Shown here in pieces: positions 7,564 to 16,113 of a stretch of 64,000 nt of DNA. The DNA lies in assembly GCA_016791385.1 (NCBI GenBank), contig JAEUMR010000038.1, positions 1 through 64,000 on the forward strand. Reading direction: 5' to 3'. The position numbers were made by a program, and so were the translations under genes. Origin of the DNA: Hyphomonadaceae bacterium. GTDB lineage: Bacteria > Pseudomonadota > Alphaproteobacteria > Caulobacterales > Aquidulcibacteraceae. Positions within the stretch are counted from its first letter, which is position 1; each line of letters begins with the position of its first letter. The notes below the pieces were generated by a model, which was not told the origin of the DNA, searched no databases, and saw nothing but the letters and a program-made list of their open reading frames with translations.

Positions 7564-8042
7564 TGCTGCGCGCGATGAGCGCCGCCGCCCTCTTGGCGTG
7601 CGCGCCGCTCATCGCCAGCGCGCAAACCCGAGCGGACGCGCCCGCGATCTATATGAATGGCGACTACAGTCCCCGCGCGAATCCGTATCGCGACCTGGAG
7701 CGCGCGGTCGACCAAGCCTCCGCCGAGAACAAGCGTGTCCTGATCGTCGTTGGCGGCGACTGGTGCGTTTGGTGCGATATTCTCGATCGCTTTCTCCGCG
7801 ACAACGCCGATGTGCGAGAAGCGTTCACGACCTCTTTCGTGATGCTGAAAGTGAATTGGAGCCGCGAAAACGAAAACATCGCGTTTCTCAGCGGTTTCCC
7901 CGAGTCTGCCGGCTATCCGGATTTCTTCATCCTCGACAGCAATGGCGCATATCTCAGCCATCAGCCAACCGGGTTACTTGAGAGCGGACGTGACTATGAT
8001 CGCGCCCGAATGCTCGCGTTCGCACAGAGGTGGCGCCGATGA
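7563..8042 (+). CDS. Secreted thioredoxin-fold protein with CVWC motif
   Basis: The 159-residue product has a signal peptide ([20 protein letters not shown], cleavage near residue 20) and a thioredoxin_7/DUF255-like domain. C68-V-W-C71 sits in IVVGGDWCVWCDILDRFL, and the cis-proline region is AGYPDFFILD. It probably acts as a periplasmic thiol reductase or disulfide carrier. The ATG overlaps the ADH stop by one base and its stop overlaps the next start (ATGA), so it is cotranslated with formaldehyde enzymes. A link to glutathione or formaldehyde thiol chemistry in the envelope is possible but not shown. Confidence 0.82.
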   Translation: MLRAMSAAALLACAPLIASAQTRADAPAIYMNGDYSPRANPYRDLERAVDQASAENKRVLIVVGGDWCVWCDILDRFLRDNADVREAFTTSFVMLKVNWSRENENIAFLSGFPESAGYPDFFILDSNGAYLSHQPTGLLESGRDYDRARMLAFAQRWRR

Positions 8043-8506
8043 GTGACTGGAAACTCCCCTGGTCCGCATCCTGCCTCTGCGGGCGGGTGAAGATGCGCGT
8101 TACGGCGCCGCCGCTGGTGTCGATGGCGTGCCATTGCCGCGGTTGTCAGAAGCTGACGAGCGGGCCGTATTCGCTATCTCTGCTGTTGCCCGCCGCCGCG
8201 TTCGAGAAGCTGGAGGGCGAGACCGAACTTGGCGGGCTGCACCGCGAAGCGAGCACCCATCATTTCTGCGCCTACTGCAAGAATTGGCTCTACACGACCA
8301 ATATTGGCGGCGGTCAGTTCGTGAATTTCCGCCCGGCCATGCTCGAAGATGCGCGCTGGGTCGTGCCGTATGTCGAATCCTATGTCAGCGAGAAGCTGCC
8401 GCAGGTGGTCAGCGGCGCGAAGCACAGCTTCGCCGAGTTTCCGCCGGTTGAAGCCTATCCCGAGCTGATGGCCGGCTTCGCGCGCGAAGGCTGCAGGCCG
8501 GGCTAA
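8039..8506 (+). CDS. GFA family protein (glutathione-dependent formaldehyde-activating enzyme-like)
   Basis: The 155-residue protein of the Gfa/CENP-V fold has zinc cysteines C12 and C14 (ASCLCGRV), C31, C33 and C36 (MACHCRGCQK), and C77 and C80 (FCAYCKNW). Gfa proteins were described as accelerating adduct formation between formaldehyde and glutathione, but many homologues have no proven activity. Here the gene is third in an operon led by class III ADH, which gives the family role unusually good support. The ATG at 8039 overlaps the preceding TGA. It converges on the AsmA gene, the two ending within 4 bases of each other. Confidence 0.88.
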   Translation: MSDWKLPWSASCLCGRVKMRVTAPPLVSMACHCRGCQKLTSGPYSLSLLLPAAAFEKLEGETELGGLHREASTHHFCAYCKNWLYTTNIGGGQFVNFRPAMLEDARWVVPYVESYVSEKLPQVVSGAKHSFAEFPPVEAYPELMAGFAREGCRPG

Positions 8507-10590
8507 GGCGTCGGCGCGGGCTGCTCTGCTGGCGGCTCAGCCTGCTTCTGCTGGCCTTGCACCGTGCGGCGCAGAATGTCTTCGAACGGATTGCTTGGCC
8601 GCTGCTGCTCCTGCGGCTGCGCGGGCGTCTCGCTTTGCGCTTGCCCTTCCGCCGCCGCTGGCGTCTCCGCCTCCGGCGTTGTCGTCGTCGCTGCTGGCGC
8701 GGCGCCGAACAGCGCTTCACCGAGCCGCGACAGCGGGCTGCCTTGCTCCTGACGCGAGAGGATCGAGCGCAATTGGCTCTGCGCCACATCCTGCAGCGCT
8801 GGCCGGAAGGTCACGTGCGTCCATGTGCCGGAGACGCGGAACGGAATGCCGAGGCCGGCAATGCTGGCGTCGCCGCCTTGGCCTTCGGTCGAGCGCACCG
8901 CGCGCGGGGCGATGCGCATATCGATCGTCTGCGCGCCGATATTGATCAGGCCCGCGCCGTCGAGCCGCACGAACGGATTGAGCAGGCGCAGATTGTCGGT
9001 GGCGGCGATGCCGTCAGCGACTGTGAAGGTCGACGACAGCTCGGCGAAATCGGTGGCGCCGCCGCCGCTTTGCGTTTGGCCGGTCACCGCCGCCTGCACC
9101 GAGCGCGCGATCTGGGCGAGGTTCACGCCTTTCCACTGCCCGTCATTGAAGTTGAAGGACGCATTGCCGTGCAGTGCGCGCATCACCGCCGCCTGCGAGG
9201 CGCCTTGGCCGACAAGTGAAGCGCGCAGCCGGCCGCGGCCGGTGATCTTGTCGAAGCCGATCGCATCGCGCAGCAGCGGCTCGGCTTGGATGTTCTGCAC
9301 GTCGAGCTCGACGGCGATGCGCGGCGTCGCGCCCGCGCCATCGGCGATCAGCCGGGCCGAGCCGGCGCCGCCATAGAGCGAGATGCGCGACAGCCGCGCA
9401 TCCGCCGCGCCATTGGCGAGGCGAAGATTCATCACTGCATCGGAGAAGCTCATGCGCTGAAAGCGCAGTCCGCCGAGCGTCAGGTTGAGGTTGGCGTCAA
9501 GCGCCCGCAGGCCGCTGAAATCGAGCCTGTCCTGGCTCCACGCCGTCTCGACCTGCACGCCCGCGGCCTCAACGCCTTGCGCTGGCGGGGGCAGGTAGGT
9601 GTTGAGGTCGATGCTGGGCGCGCTCAGCGCGCCGGTGACGAGCAGGCGGCCATTGTCCTGGTTCGTCATCGCCAGATCGCCGCGCGCTTCGATAGCGTCG
9701 AGTCGCAGCGTCGCGTTGCTCAAGCGCGTGGTCTGTCCCTCATGCGCCATGGCGCCAGCGACGTTGAATGCGCCGAAGCCGCCGCCATCGCTCATCGGCG
9801 AGCCGATCCAGGCGAGCAGGCGGCGCAGACTTGCGCCATTCGCTTCGAGTTGTCCGGTGAGCGCGCCGTTTTCGGCGTTGAAGGCGCCATCAAGCGATGC
9901 TGTCAGCGCGTCCGAGCTGATCCTCGCGCTCAGCGGCGTCTGTCCCTTTTCGAGCAGCGCGCGCGGCAGGCCAAGATCGCTTTCGACATTCACGCGCTGA
10001 TCGCGATAGTCGAACGCCGCTTCGATCTGCGCCGGCTGGTCGAGCGATTGCAGCGCCATGTTGGCGTCGACGTCCTGCAGCACGAGCGGCGCTTCGTCGG
10101 CCGCGCCCTGGAACGAGACCATGCTGTTGACGAGGCGCACGTCGTCGAGACGAAGGTCTTCGATCGTGGTTTCGCTCTGCGAGGTGTTCTCGGTCGGGAA
10201 CGCCCAATTGGCCGCGCCGTCTTGCTTGGCTTCAAGCCGAATCTCGGCGCCTTCGAGCACCAATTGCTTCACTTCTACGTCGCCGCGCAGCAGCGGCATG
10301 ATGGCGACGGCGAAAACGATGCGGTCCGCGGCGATGAACGGCTTGTCGGTGGCGAAGCCATCAGGATTGGAAAGCGAAGCGTGCTCGGCCGAGAAGCCCA
10401 ACGCAGGCCAGAGCGAGATCTGGACCGCGCCGAGTGTGAGGTCGCGCCCGGTGGCGGCCTCGATGCGGCGTTCCGCTTCGCGTGCAGCGAGGTCCTTTGG
10501 GAAGAAAACCACGAACAAGACGATGGCGAGGACCAGCACGCCGAGCACCGCGCCCAGCCCGATCCCGATCGTCTTCCAGTTGAGCTTCAT
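8503..10590 (-). CDS. AsmA-family protein
   Basis: This 695-residue inner-membrane-anchored periplasmic protein has one N-terminal helix (about residues 9-30, GIGLGAVLGVLVLAIVLFVVFF), then the AsmA N-terminal signature (PKDLAAREAERRIEAATGRDL and LSNPDGF), long beta-rich repeats, and the conserved AsmA_2 C-terminal part (RFQRMSF through ATDNLRLLNPFVRLDGAGLINIG). It ends in about 80 residues rich in Ala, Glu, Pro and Gln. AsmA-like proteins are thought to move phospholipid between membranes and affect outer-membrane assembly. The ATG at 10590 has GAGGGG 6 bases upstream. The frame is open far upstream, but that part is antisense to the CreD-like gene. Confidence 0.87.
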   Translation of the reverse strand: MKLNWKTIGIGLGAVLGVLVLAIVLFVVFFPKDLAAREAERRIEAATGRDLTLGAVQISLWPALGFSAEHASLSNPDGFATDKPFIAADRIVFAVAIMPLLRGDVEVKQLVLEGAEIRLEAKQDGAANWAFPTENTSQSETTIEDLRLDDVRLVNSMVSFQGAADEAPLVLQDVDANMALQSLDQPAQIEAAFDYRDQRVNVESDLGLPRALLEKGQTPLSARISSDALTASLDGAFNAENGALTGQLEANGASLRRLLAWIGSPMSDGGGFGAFNVAGAMAHEGQTTRLSNATLRLDAIEARGDLAMTNQDNGRLLVTGALSAPSIDLNTYLPPPAQGVEAAGVQVETAWSQDRLDFSGLRALDANLNLTLGGLRFQRMSFSDAVMNLRLANGAADARLSRISLYGGAGSARLIADGAGATPRIAVELDVQNIQAEPLLRDAIGFDKITGRGRLRASLVGQGASQAAVMRALHGNASFNFNDGQWKGVNLAQIARSVQAAVTGQTQSGGGATDFAELSSTFTVADGIAATDNLRLLNPFVRLDGAGLINIGAQTIDMRIAPRAVRSTEGQGGDASIAGLGIPFRVSGTWTHVTFRPALQDVAQSQLRSILSRQEQGSPLSRLGEALFGAAPAATTTTPEAETPAAAEGQAQSETPAQPQEQQRPSNPFEDILRRTVQGQQKQAEPPAEQPAPTP

Positions 10591-10683
10591 AAGCGCCCCT
10601 CGCATCTGGAGCGTATTTAGGCGCCGCGCGGGACGAAAGCGAGGCGCTTTGCTCGCCCGGCCGGGTTGCGGTATCTGGCCGCA

Positions 10684-11115
10684 ATGGGTTCGTTCTTCTC
10701 CGCCATGTTCGCTGAAATAGGCGCGCGCCGGCGCCGGTTGCGCGCCAGCCTGGGCGACCGGGGGCAGGCCATTGTCGAGTTCCTGGTGCTGGGCGGACTG
10801 ATGGTCGGCTCGGTTGGCCTGTTCGTGCGGGCCTGGATGCCCGCCGCCGCGCCCTGGGGCTTCTGGCTGCCGCTGGTGTTCGTGGCGGGCTTCCTGCTGA
10901 TCGAGGCGCGCCGGCAGGCGGCCGCGGCGCGCGCCGAAGCGCCGGCGAAGCTCAGCGCCAGCTATGATTGGTACGTGTTTTTGTGGTCGTTCGCGTGTGC
11001 GCTCTCGGGCGCTGCCGCGTTCGTGATCGCTTACACCGCCCAGCCGCCCGCGCCGGAAGAGCCGCAAGGCTGGGCGCCGCCGGAAAGCGCGGTCTCGGTC
11101 GACATCTCGCCCTGA
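10684..11115 (+). CDS. Small multi-pass membrane protein of unknown function
   Basis: The 143-residue product has a basic start (GARRRRLRASLGDRG), then about three membrane segments (IVEFLVLGGLMVGSVGLFV, FWLPLVFVAGFLLIE, YVFLWSFACALSGAAAFVIAYT), and a Pro/Glu-rich tail. The stretch RGQAIVEFLVLGG resembles the start of TadE/Flp-type pilin helices, but the extra membrane helices do not fit a pilin. I do not recognise the family. It starts 93 bases from the divergent AsmA gene and is 45 bases before the CreD-like gene on the same strand, so cotranscription with creD is possible. The ATG at 10684 is preferred over an upstream TTG. Confidence 0.65.
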   Translation: MGSFFSAMFAEIGARRRRLRASLGDRGQAIVEFLVLGGLMVGSVGLFVRAWMPAAAPWGFWLPLVFVAGFLLIEARRQAAAARAEAPAKLSASYDWYVFLWSFACALSGAAAFVIAYTAQPPAPEEPQGWAPPESAVSVDISP

Positions 11116-11160
11116 TCGCGGATCATTCTCAGCCGCATCGCGCCTAGCGGGGAGAGAAGC

Positions 11161-12582
11161 TTGGCCAACAATCCGATTTCGTCCTTGATCCCGCGCGGTT
11201 CGCTTGGGCTCAAGCTGCTGCTTGTCTGCTTGCTGGTGCTGCTGATGGGCATCCCGCTGGTCATGGTCGGCGGCCTTGTCGCGCAGCGTGAGATGCGCGC
11301 CAGCAGCGTGACGACAGAAATCGGCGCCCGCTCCGGCGGCGCCCAGGTCGTCGGCGGGCCGATGTTGCTCGTGCCCTACCAGCGCGCGGTTGAGACAACG
11401 GATTCCGAAGGCCGTACCCAGCGCCGCACCGAGCGCGGCTCGTACGTGATCTTCGCCGAGACCGGCAGCGCCGATGCGACGCTGAATGTCGAGGAGCGCC
11501 ATCGCGGCATTTATCGCGCCGCCATCTATCGCGCCGCCACCGAGTTCGACGCGCGCTTCCGCCCGGCGGCGGCGCTCGAAGGCGTCGATCCGGCTTATCG
11601 CTTCGACTGGTCGGGCGCGCGCATCGTCATGTTCGTCGCTGACAGCCGCGCCATCCAGAACGCCGCGCAATTGCGCTTCGAAAACGGCCAGACCGTCACG
11701 TTCGAGCCGGTCACCGATCTGAGCGTCGCACCGCCGCCGCCGGATTACAGCAGCAGCGACATCAGCTCGCGCCCGGTTCAGCCGCCTACATTGGGCGGGT
11801 TGCAGGCCTTTGCGGCAAAGACGCCGTTCACCGGAATCCCCGCGGATTTCGCAGTCGAGACACGGCTTGAGCTTACCGGGGCGCAGCGCTTTGCACTCGC
11901 CGCCTTCGCCCAGGACACTACCGCAACGGTGCGCGGCAATCGCCAGGACGTGCGCGCGGAGGGCTATTTCCAGTCGGGAGAAGCGCTGCAGCCGTCGCAG
12001 GAGGGCTTTGCTGTTTCCTGGCGCGTGCCGTTCGTGGCGCGCGGGGTGGAGAAGGCGGCTGACCTTGGCAGCTTCAATCTTGGCCTTGCCGCCCAGCGCG
12101 ACATGGCGGTCAGCTTCGTCTCCTCGGACGATGTCTATCGCGGCGTCAGCCGCGCGGTGGCGTATGGCATCATGTTCATCGGCATCGTTTTCCTGGCGAC
12201 GCTGATTTTCGAAGTCATCAGCGGCAAGAAGGCTCACCCGGCGCAATACGTGCTCGTGGGCCTGGCGCAGTGCGTGTTCTATCTGCTGCTGCTGTCGATC
12301 ACCGAGATCATCGGCTTCACGCCAGCGTTTCTGATCGCGGCGAGCGCCACCGTGCTTCTGCTTTCGTTCTATGCCGGGGCGTCCTTCCGTTCGCAGGCGG
12401 TCGGGCTGCGCGCGCTGGCTGGCCTCGCGCTGCTTTACGCGGCGATGTACGTGCTGATGACGCTGGAAGACTTCGCCTTGCTGGCCGGCTCGATCGTCGC
12501 CTTTGCCGTCATCGCGGCCACGATGATCGCGACGCGGCGGATCGATTGGTACGGCCGCAACGCCCCTGCGAGCGCCGACTAG
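11161..12582 (+). CDS. creD: CreD family inner membrane protein
   Basis: The 473-residue protein matches the CreD pattern: an N-terminal membrane helix (LKLLLVCLLVLLMGIPLVMVGGLVAQRE), a large periplasmic beta domain including GGPMLLVPYQ and FRPAAALEGVDPAYRFDWSGARIVMFVADSRAIQ, and a C-terminal block of several helices (about 335-465, YGIMFIGIVFLATLIFEV through YVLVGLAQCVFYLLLLSITEIIGF). In enterobacteria creD belongs to the CreBC regulon and affects envelope integrity and beta-lactam tolerance; no creBC genes are nearby. The start codon is TTG at 11161, supported by GGGGAGAG 5 bases upstream and by the domain beginning at once. Confidence 0.88.
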   Translation: MANNPISSLIPRGSLGLKLLLVCLLVLLMGIPLVMVGGLVAQREMRASSVTTEIGARSGGAQVVGGPMLLVPYQRAVETTDSEGRTQRRTERGSYVIFAETGSADATLNVEERHRGIYRAAIYRAATEFDARFRPAAALEGVDPAYRFDWSGARIVMFVADSRAIQNAAQLRFENGQTVTFEPVTDLSVAPPPPDYSSSDISSRPVQPPTLGGLQAFAAKTPFTGIPADFAVETRLELTGAQRFALAAFAQDTTATVRGNRQDVRAEGYFQSGEALQPSQEGFAVSWRVPFVARGVEKAADLGSFNLGLAAQRDMAVSFVSSDDVYRGVSRAVAYGIMFIGIVFLATLIFEVISGKKAHPAQYVLVGLAQCVFYLLLLSITEIIGFTPAFLIAASATVLLLSFYAGASFRSQAVGLRALAGLALLYAAMYVLMTLEDFALLAGSIVAFAVIAATMIATRRIDWYGRNAPASAD

Positions 12583-12738
12583 CTGCCGTTCCCCGGGCGC
12601 CGGCGAGGGGCTTGAGGCCGCCGCCGCGGCCGGGAAGGCCCGATTTCGGGGGCCAGATCGCGCCGGGCGTTAGGCTAGCGCCTGATCGGGATAGATTGTC
12701 GTCTTGACGGGCCGCCCGGCGCTCGTAATCACCGTGGC

Positions 12739-13521
12739 ATGGTCGAACTCACGCTGCCGAAGAATTCCCAGATCAGGAAGGGCCGGCGCTACAAGGCGCG
12801 CAAGGGCGCCAAGCGCGTGCGCACCTTCCGCGTCTACCGCTACGATCCCGAGAGCGGCGAGAACCCGCGCTGGGACACCTACGATGTCGATCTGTCCACC
12901 TGCGGGCCGATGGTTCTCGATGCGCTGATCGCCATCAAGAACGACATGGACTCGACGCTGACGTTCCGCCGCTCTTGCCGCGAAGGCGTCTGCGGCTCCT
13001 GCGCGATGAACATTTCCGGTCGCAACACGCTGGCCTGCACCAAGGGCATGGATGAGCTGCCCGCCGGTCCGATCACGATCGCGCCGCTGCCGCATCAGCC
13101 GGTGCTGAAGGATCTGGTGCCCGACCTCAACAATTTCATGGCGCAGTACGCGGCGATCCAGCCGTACCTGCAGACCGTCACGCCCGAGCCGGACGCCGAA
13201 TGGCGCCAGAGCCCGGAAGAGCGCGCCAAGCTCGACGGTCTCTATGAGTGCATCCTCTGCGCCTGCTGCTCGACTTCGTGCCCGTCCTATTGGTGGAACT
13301 CGGACCGCTATTTCGGCCCGGCGGCGCTGTTGCAGGCGTATCGCTGGATCGCCGACAGCCGCGACGAGAACCAGGGCGAGCGGCTCGATGCGCTGGAAGA
13401 TCCGTTCAAGCTCTATCGCTGCCACACCATCATGAATTGCGCGCAGGTCTGCCCGAAGGGGTTGAACCCGGCCAAAGCTATCGCCGAGATCAAGAAGGCG
13501 ATGGTCGAGCGCAAATTGTGA
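12739..13521 (+). CDS. sdhB: Succinate dehydrogenase iron-sulfur subunit
   Basis: This 260-residue subunit carries electrons from the flavoprotein to quinone in complex II. The [2Fe-2S] ligands are C80, C85, C88 and C100 ([12 protein letters not shown]). The ferredoxin half holds C171, C174, C177 and C181 ([12 protein letters not shown]) and C228, C234 and C238 ([12 protein letters not shown]), which bind the [4Fe-4S] and [3Fe-4S] clusters. Length and motifs are fully normal. sdhC, sdhD and sdhA are not adjacent, so the operon is split in this organism or the genes lie elsewhere. The stop overlaps the start of a GH1 glycosidase gene, an unexpected partner. Confidence 0.96.
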   Translation: MVELTLPKNSQIRKGRRYKARKGAKRVRTFRVYRYDPESGENPRWDTYDVDLSTCGPMVLDALIAIKNDMDSTLTFRRSCREGVCGSCAMNISGRNTLACTKGMDELPAGPITIAPLPHQPVLKDLVPDLNNFMAQYAAIQPYLQTVTPEPDAEWRQSPEERAKLDGLYECILCACCSTSCPSYWWNSDRYFGPAALLQAYRWIADSRDENQGERLDALEDPFKLYRCHTIMNCAQVCPKGLNPAKAIAEIKKAMVERKL

Positions 13522-14816
13522 GCTTCCCGGCCGGCTTCGTCTGGGGCGCGGCGACAGCCGCGCATCAGCTCGAGGGCGGCAATTGGAACAGCGATTGCTG
13601 GGCGCTTGAGCATGCCAAGCCCAGCTTCTTTGCAGAACCCTCCGCTGACGCCTGCGATCACGCCGCGCGCTATGGCGATGACATCGCCGTGCTCGCCGCG
13701 CTCGGCCTCAACGCGTACCGCTTTTCGATCGAATGGGCGCGCGTGGAGCCTGAGGAGGGCGCGTTTTCGCAGCCCGCGCTCGATCACTACAAACGCGTGA
13801 TCGACGCCTGCTGGTCGCGCAACGTGCAGCCGGTCGCGACCTTCCATCATTTCACCAATCCGCGCTGGGTGACGCGCGATGGCGGCTGGAACGACGATCG
13901 CTTTCCGGATCGCTTCGCGCGCTATTGCGACGTGGCGGCGGGAGAATTGGCGGGCGAACTCGCCAGCGCCTGCACGATCAACGAGATCAATCTGCCGGAT
14001 TCGCTCGGCGAGCTGATGCTGCGCGTAAAGGCCAAGCACCCCGACCGCGTCGCTGCCGCGGAACAAGCGCTGGGTGCGCCGGTGGAGTCGTTCTTCCTGT
14101 TTGCGGGGAGCGAGACCTATGCCCGCCGTGCCTCGCGGGCGCATGTTCTGGCGCGCGACGCGATCAAGGCTGCGGCGCCGCATGTGCCTGTCGGCATGAC
14201 CATGTCGATCCAGGAATGCGAAGCGGAACCTGTTGAGACTGCGCAGGCGGCCATGCGCGCTTACAAGCAACGCGTCTACGCGCCGTACTACGAACTCGCA
14301 AAGCAGGACGATTTCCTCGGCGTGCAAACCTACACGCGCACGCTGTTCGGCGCCGATGGCCGCGCCTCGCGCCGTCCGCCCTCCGGCGCCGAGGTCACGC
14401 AGATGGGTTACGAGTATCGTCCGCAGGCGCTCGGCGCCGCTTGCCGCGACGCCTGGGCTGCAACGCGGACGCCGATCCTGGTCACCGAAAGCGGCATCGC
14501 CACCAAGGACGACGCCCGCCGCCGCGCCTTCATCCGCGAGGCGCTGGGCAGCGTCGCCGCGGCGATCGCCGATGGCGTAGATATCCGCGGCTATGTGTAT
14601 TGGACGCTGCTCGACAATTTCGAATGGATGAGCGGTTACGCGCCGCTCTTCGGCCTGGTCGGCGTTGACCGGCGCACGCAGGCGCGCGCGATCAAGCCCT
14701 CGGCGGTCATGCTGGGCCAGATCGCCCGGGCAAACAGCCTCGATGCTGGCGCAAGCGAGGCCGATTTTGCGCTGTCCACGAGCGGCGCTGCTGTCGGCCT
14801 TGGCGTCAACGGCTAG
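13518..14816 (+). CDS. Glycoside hydrolase family 1 protein (beta-glucosidase-like)
   Basis: The 432-residue (beta/alpha)8-barrel hydrolase starts in the classic GH1 way ([26 protein letters not shown]). The acid/base glutamate is E156 in ACTINEIN (usual TFNEP) and the nucleophile is E324 in LVTESGIAT (usual TENG). The C-terminal [25 protein letters not shown] is the standard aglycone-site strand. It is likely cytoplasmic and active on beta-glucosides or related sugars; the changed residues around both glutamates suggest altered specificity. The start is a GTG at 13518 overlapping the sdhB TGA (GTGA), the only start that gives a normal N terminus. Its coupling to sdhB is unusual. Confidence 0.9.
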   Translation: MSFPAGFVWGAATAAHQLEGGNWNSDCWALEHAKPSFFAEPSADACDHAARYGDDIAVLAALGLNAYRFSIEWARVEPEEGAFSQPALDHYKRVIDACWSRNVQPVATFHHFTNPRWVTRDGGWNDDRFPDRFARYCDVAAGELAGELASACTINEINLPDSLGELMLRVKAKHPDRVAAAEQALGAPVESFFLFAGSETYARRASRAHVLARDAIKAAAPHVPVGMTMSIQECEAEPVETAQAAMRAYKQRVYAPYYELAKQDDFLGVQTYTRTLFGADGRASRRPPSGAEVTQMGYEYRPQALGAACRDAWAATRTPILVTESGIATKDDARRRAFIREALGSVAAAIADGVDIRGYVYWTLLDNFEWMSGYAPLFGLVGVDRRTQARAIKPSAVMLGQIARANSLDAGASEADFALSTSGAAVGLGVNG

Positions 14817-16048
14817 GCGCCGGCGACGGGCGCCCGTTCAAGCCCGGGCGTCCAATCGTACAGCGGGCGTGTGCTGCCATCGTCGAAGCGCACGCCGTTC
14901 GGCGCAGTGATCAGGCCCGGGCGGGTGGTTTCCCCGCGCACGGAAAGCGCTTCGATGCCATGCACGTTGACAGGAATGACCTCGCCCGGGTCGCTAACGC
15001 CATTGCCGTTCTCGTCGCGCCACAGCGACAGGCCGTCCAATTCGGCGCCGGTGAGTTCGCCGTCGCGATTGTCGTCCAGCGCGCGCAGCGCCTCGAAGCC
15101 ATCGTTCCAGAACACCGCCCAAGTGCGCTGGCCGATCATGTCGAAGCCAGAGCGCACGGCGCCGCGCCACTCCGGATCCCACACCAGCCACGCTGCATTG
15201 TCGTTCAGCCAGCCGCGCGCGCGGGTATCGCCGGTGCCGGCAAAATCGAACGCAACCGGCGCGGCATCGTCAACCAGGCGTGTGAAGGGCGCATCGGTGA
15301 AGGGCACCACAATCGGCGTCACGAAGATCATCGGCTGGCTCGCCTGCAGCCGGTCGCGCAGCTGACGCAGCTTGGAGCGGTCGCGCGCAGAGGCGGCGAG
15401 GTGCGCCAGATGCGCGGCCGCTTCGGTGAGCACGGCGTGGTCTTCCCATTCCGAGTGCTCGCCAGCCAGACGCGGCAAGCCCATGCGCAAGATGGTGCGC
15501 AGCTCGTTGCGTGCGCCGCGTACATCGCTCAGACGGTCGAGCACATAGGCGTAGCCCAGCCGCGCACGCAGATTGGCGCCGTCGAGCTGCAGCGCGTGCC
15601 GATAATGATCGCGCGCCGCTTCAAGACGCGCGCGGGCGCTGGCGCTCATGTTCGCGGGCGGCGGATTGGCCGGCAATTCCAGCTGCGGACCCAGATCGAA
15701 AGTCCAGCGCGCGCAACGCTCTCCGGGCTCGAATTTCGGCTGCGGCTGATCCGGCGGGATCATGTGCGGCGCCTCGTTGCACGGCACGCTGCCGGCTTCG
15801 TTCAGCGCGCCGTTCTCGCGCAGATAGACGAAGGCGGCGTCGTTGCGCGCATAGGCGAGCAGGTTGAGCCGGCCGAGCAGGCGCTCGCGCTGCGCCGCTT
15901 CGACGCCGTCCATCGCGTTGACGTTAGCGAGAGCCCGGTCGATCGGTGCTTCGTACACCGGTTGCGGCGGCGGAATGTATGGCATGGCCTGTGCGGTTGC
16001 GCTCAACGCAGCGAACACAGCACTTATCAGAGCAGCACGGGCGCGCAT
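14813..16048 (-). CDS. Secreted TPR-like protein with EF-hand calcium-binding loops
   Basis: The 411-residue product has a signal peptide (MRARAALISAVFAALSATAQA). A helical part at about residues 140-240 resembles one or two TPR units (AARDHYRHALQLDGANLRARLGYAYVLDRL). Near the C terminus it has two calcium loops, DDNRDGELTGAE and DENGNGVSDPGE, on either side of the sequence LDGLSLWR. This C-terminal layout (DxNxDG.L...E.....LWxDxNxDGxxdpgE) is common in secreted alphaproteobacterial proteins that bind calcium. The family name is unknown to me. The ATG at 16048 begins the signal peptide. It ends 4 bases into the convergent GH1 gene. Confidence 0.72.
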   Translation of the reverse strand: MRARAALISAVFAALSATAQAMPYIPPPQPVYEAPIDRALANVNAMDGVEAAQRERLLGRLNLLAYARNDAAFVYLRENGALNEAGSVPCNEAPHMIPPDQPQPKFEPGERCARWTFDLGPQLELPANPPPANMSASARARLEAARDHYRHALQLDGANLRARLGYAYVLDRLSDVRGARNELRTILRMGLPRLAGEHSEWEDHAVLTEAAAHLAHLAASARDRSKLRQLRDRLQASQPMIFVTPIVVPFTDAPFTRLVDDAAPVAFDFAGTGDTRARGWLNDNAAWLVWDPEWRGAVRSGFDMIGQRTWAVFWNDGFEALRALDDNRDGELTGAELDGLSLWRDENGNGVSDPGEVIPVNVHGIEALSVRGETTRPGLITAPNGVRFDDGSTRPLYDWTPGLERAPVAGA

Positions 16049-16113
16049 GGCTTCTACTCCACACCGTACCCGCCCCATCGCACGAATAACCTGCGCCGCG
16101 TTGTGACCTAAGT

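Noticed and set aside
10591-12246. N-terminal extension of the AsmA frame by about 550 codons
   Set aside because: The extension is antisense to the CreD-like gene, has no membrane start or signal, and a proper ATG with GAGGGG lies at 10590.
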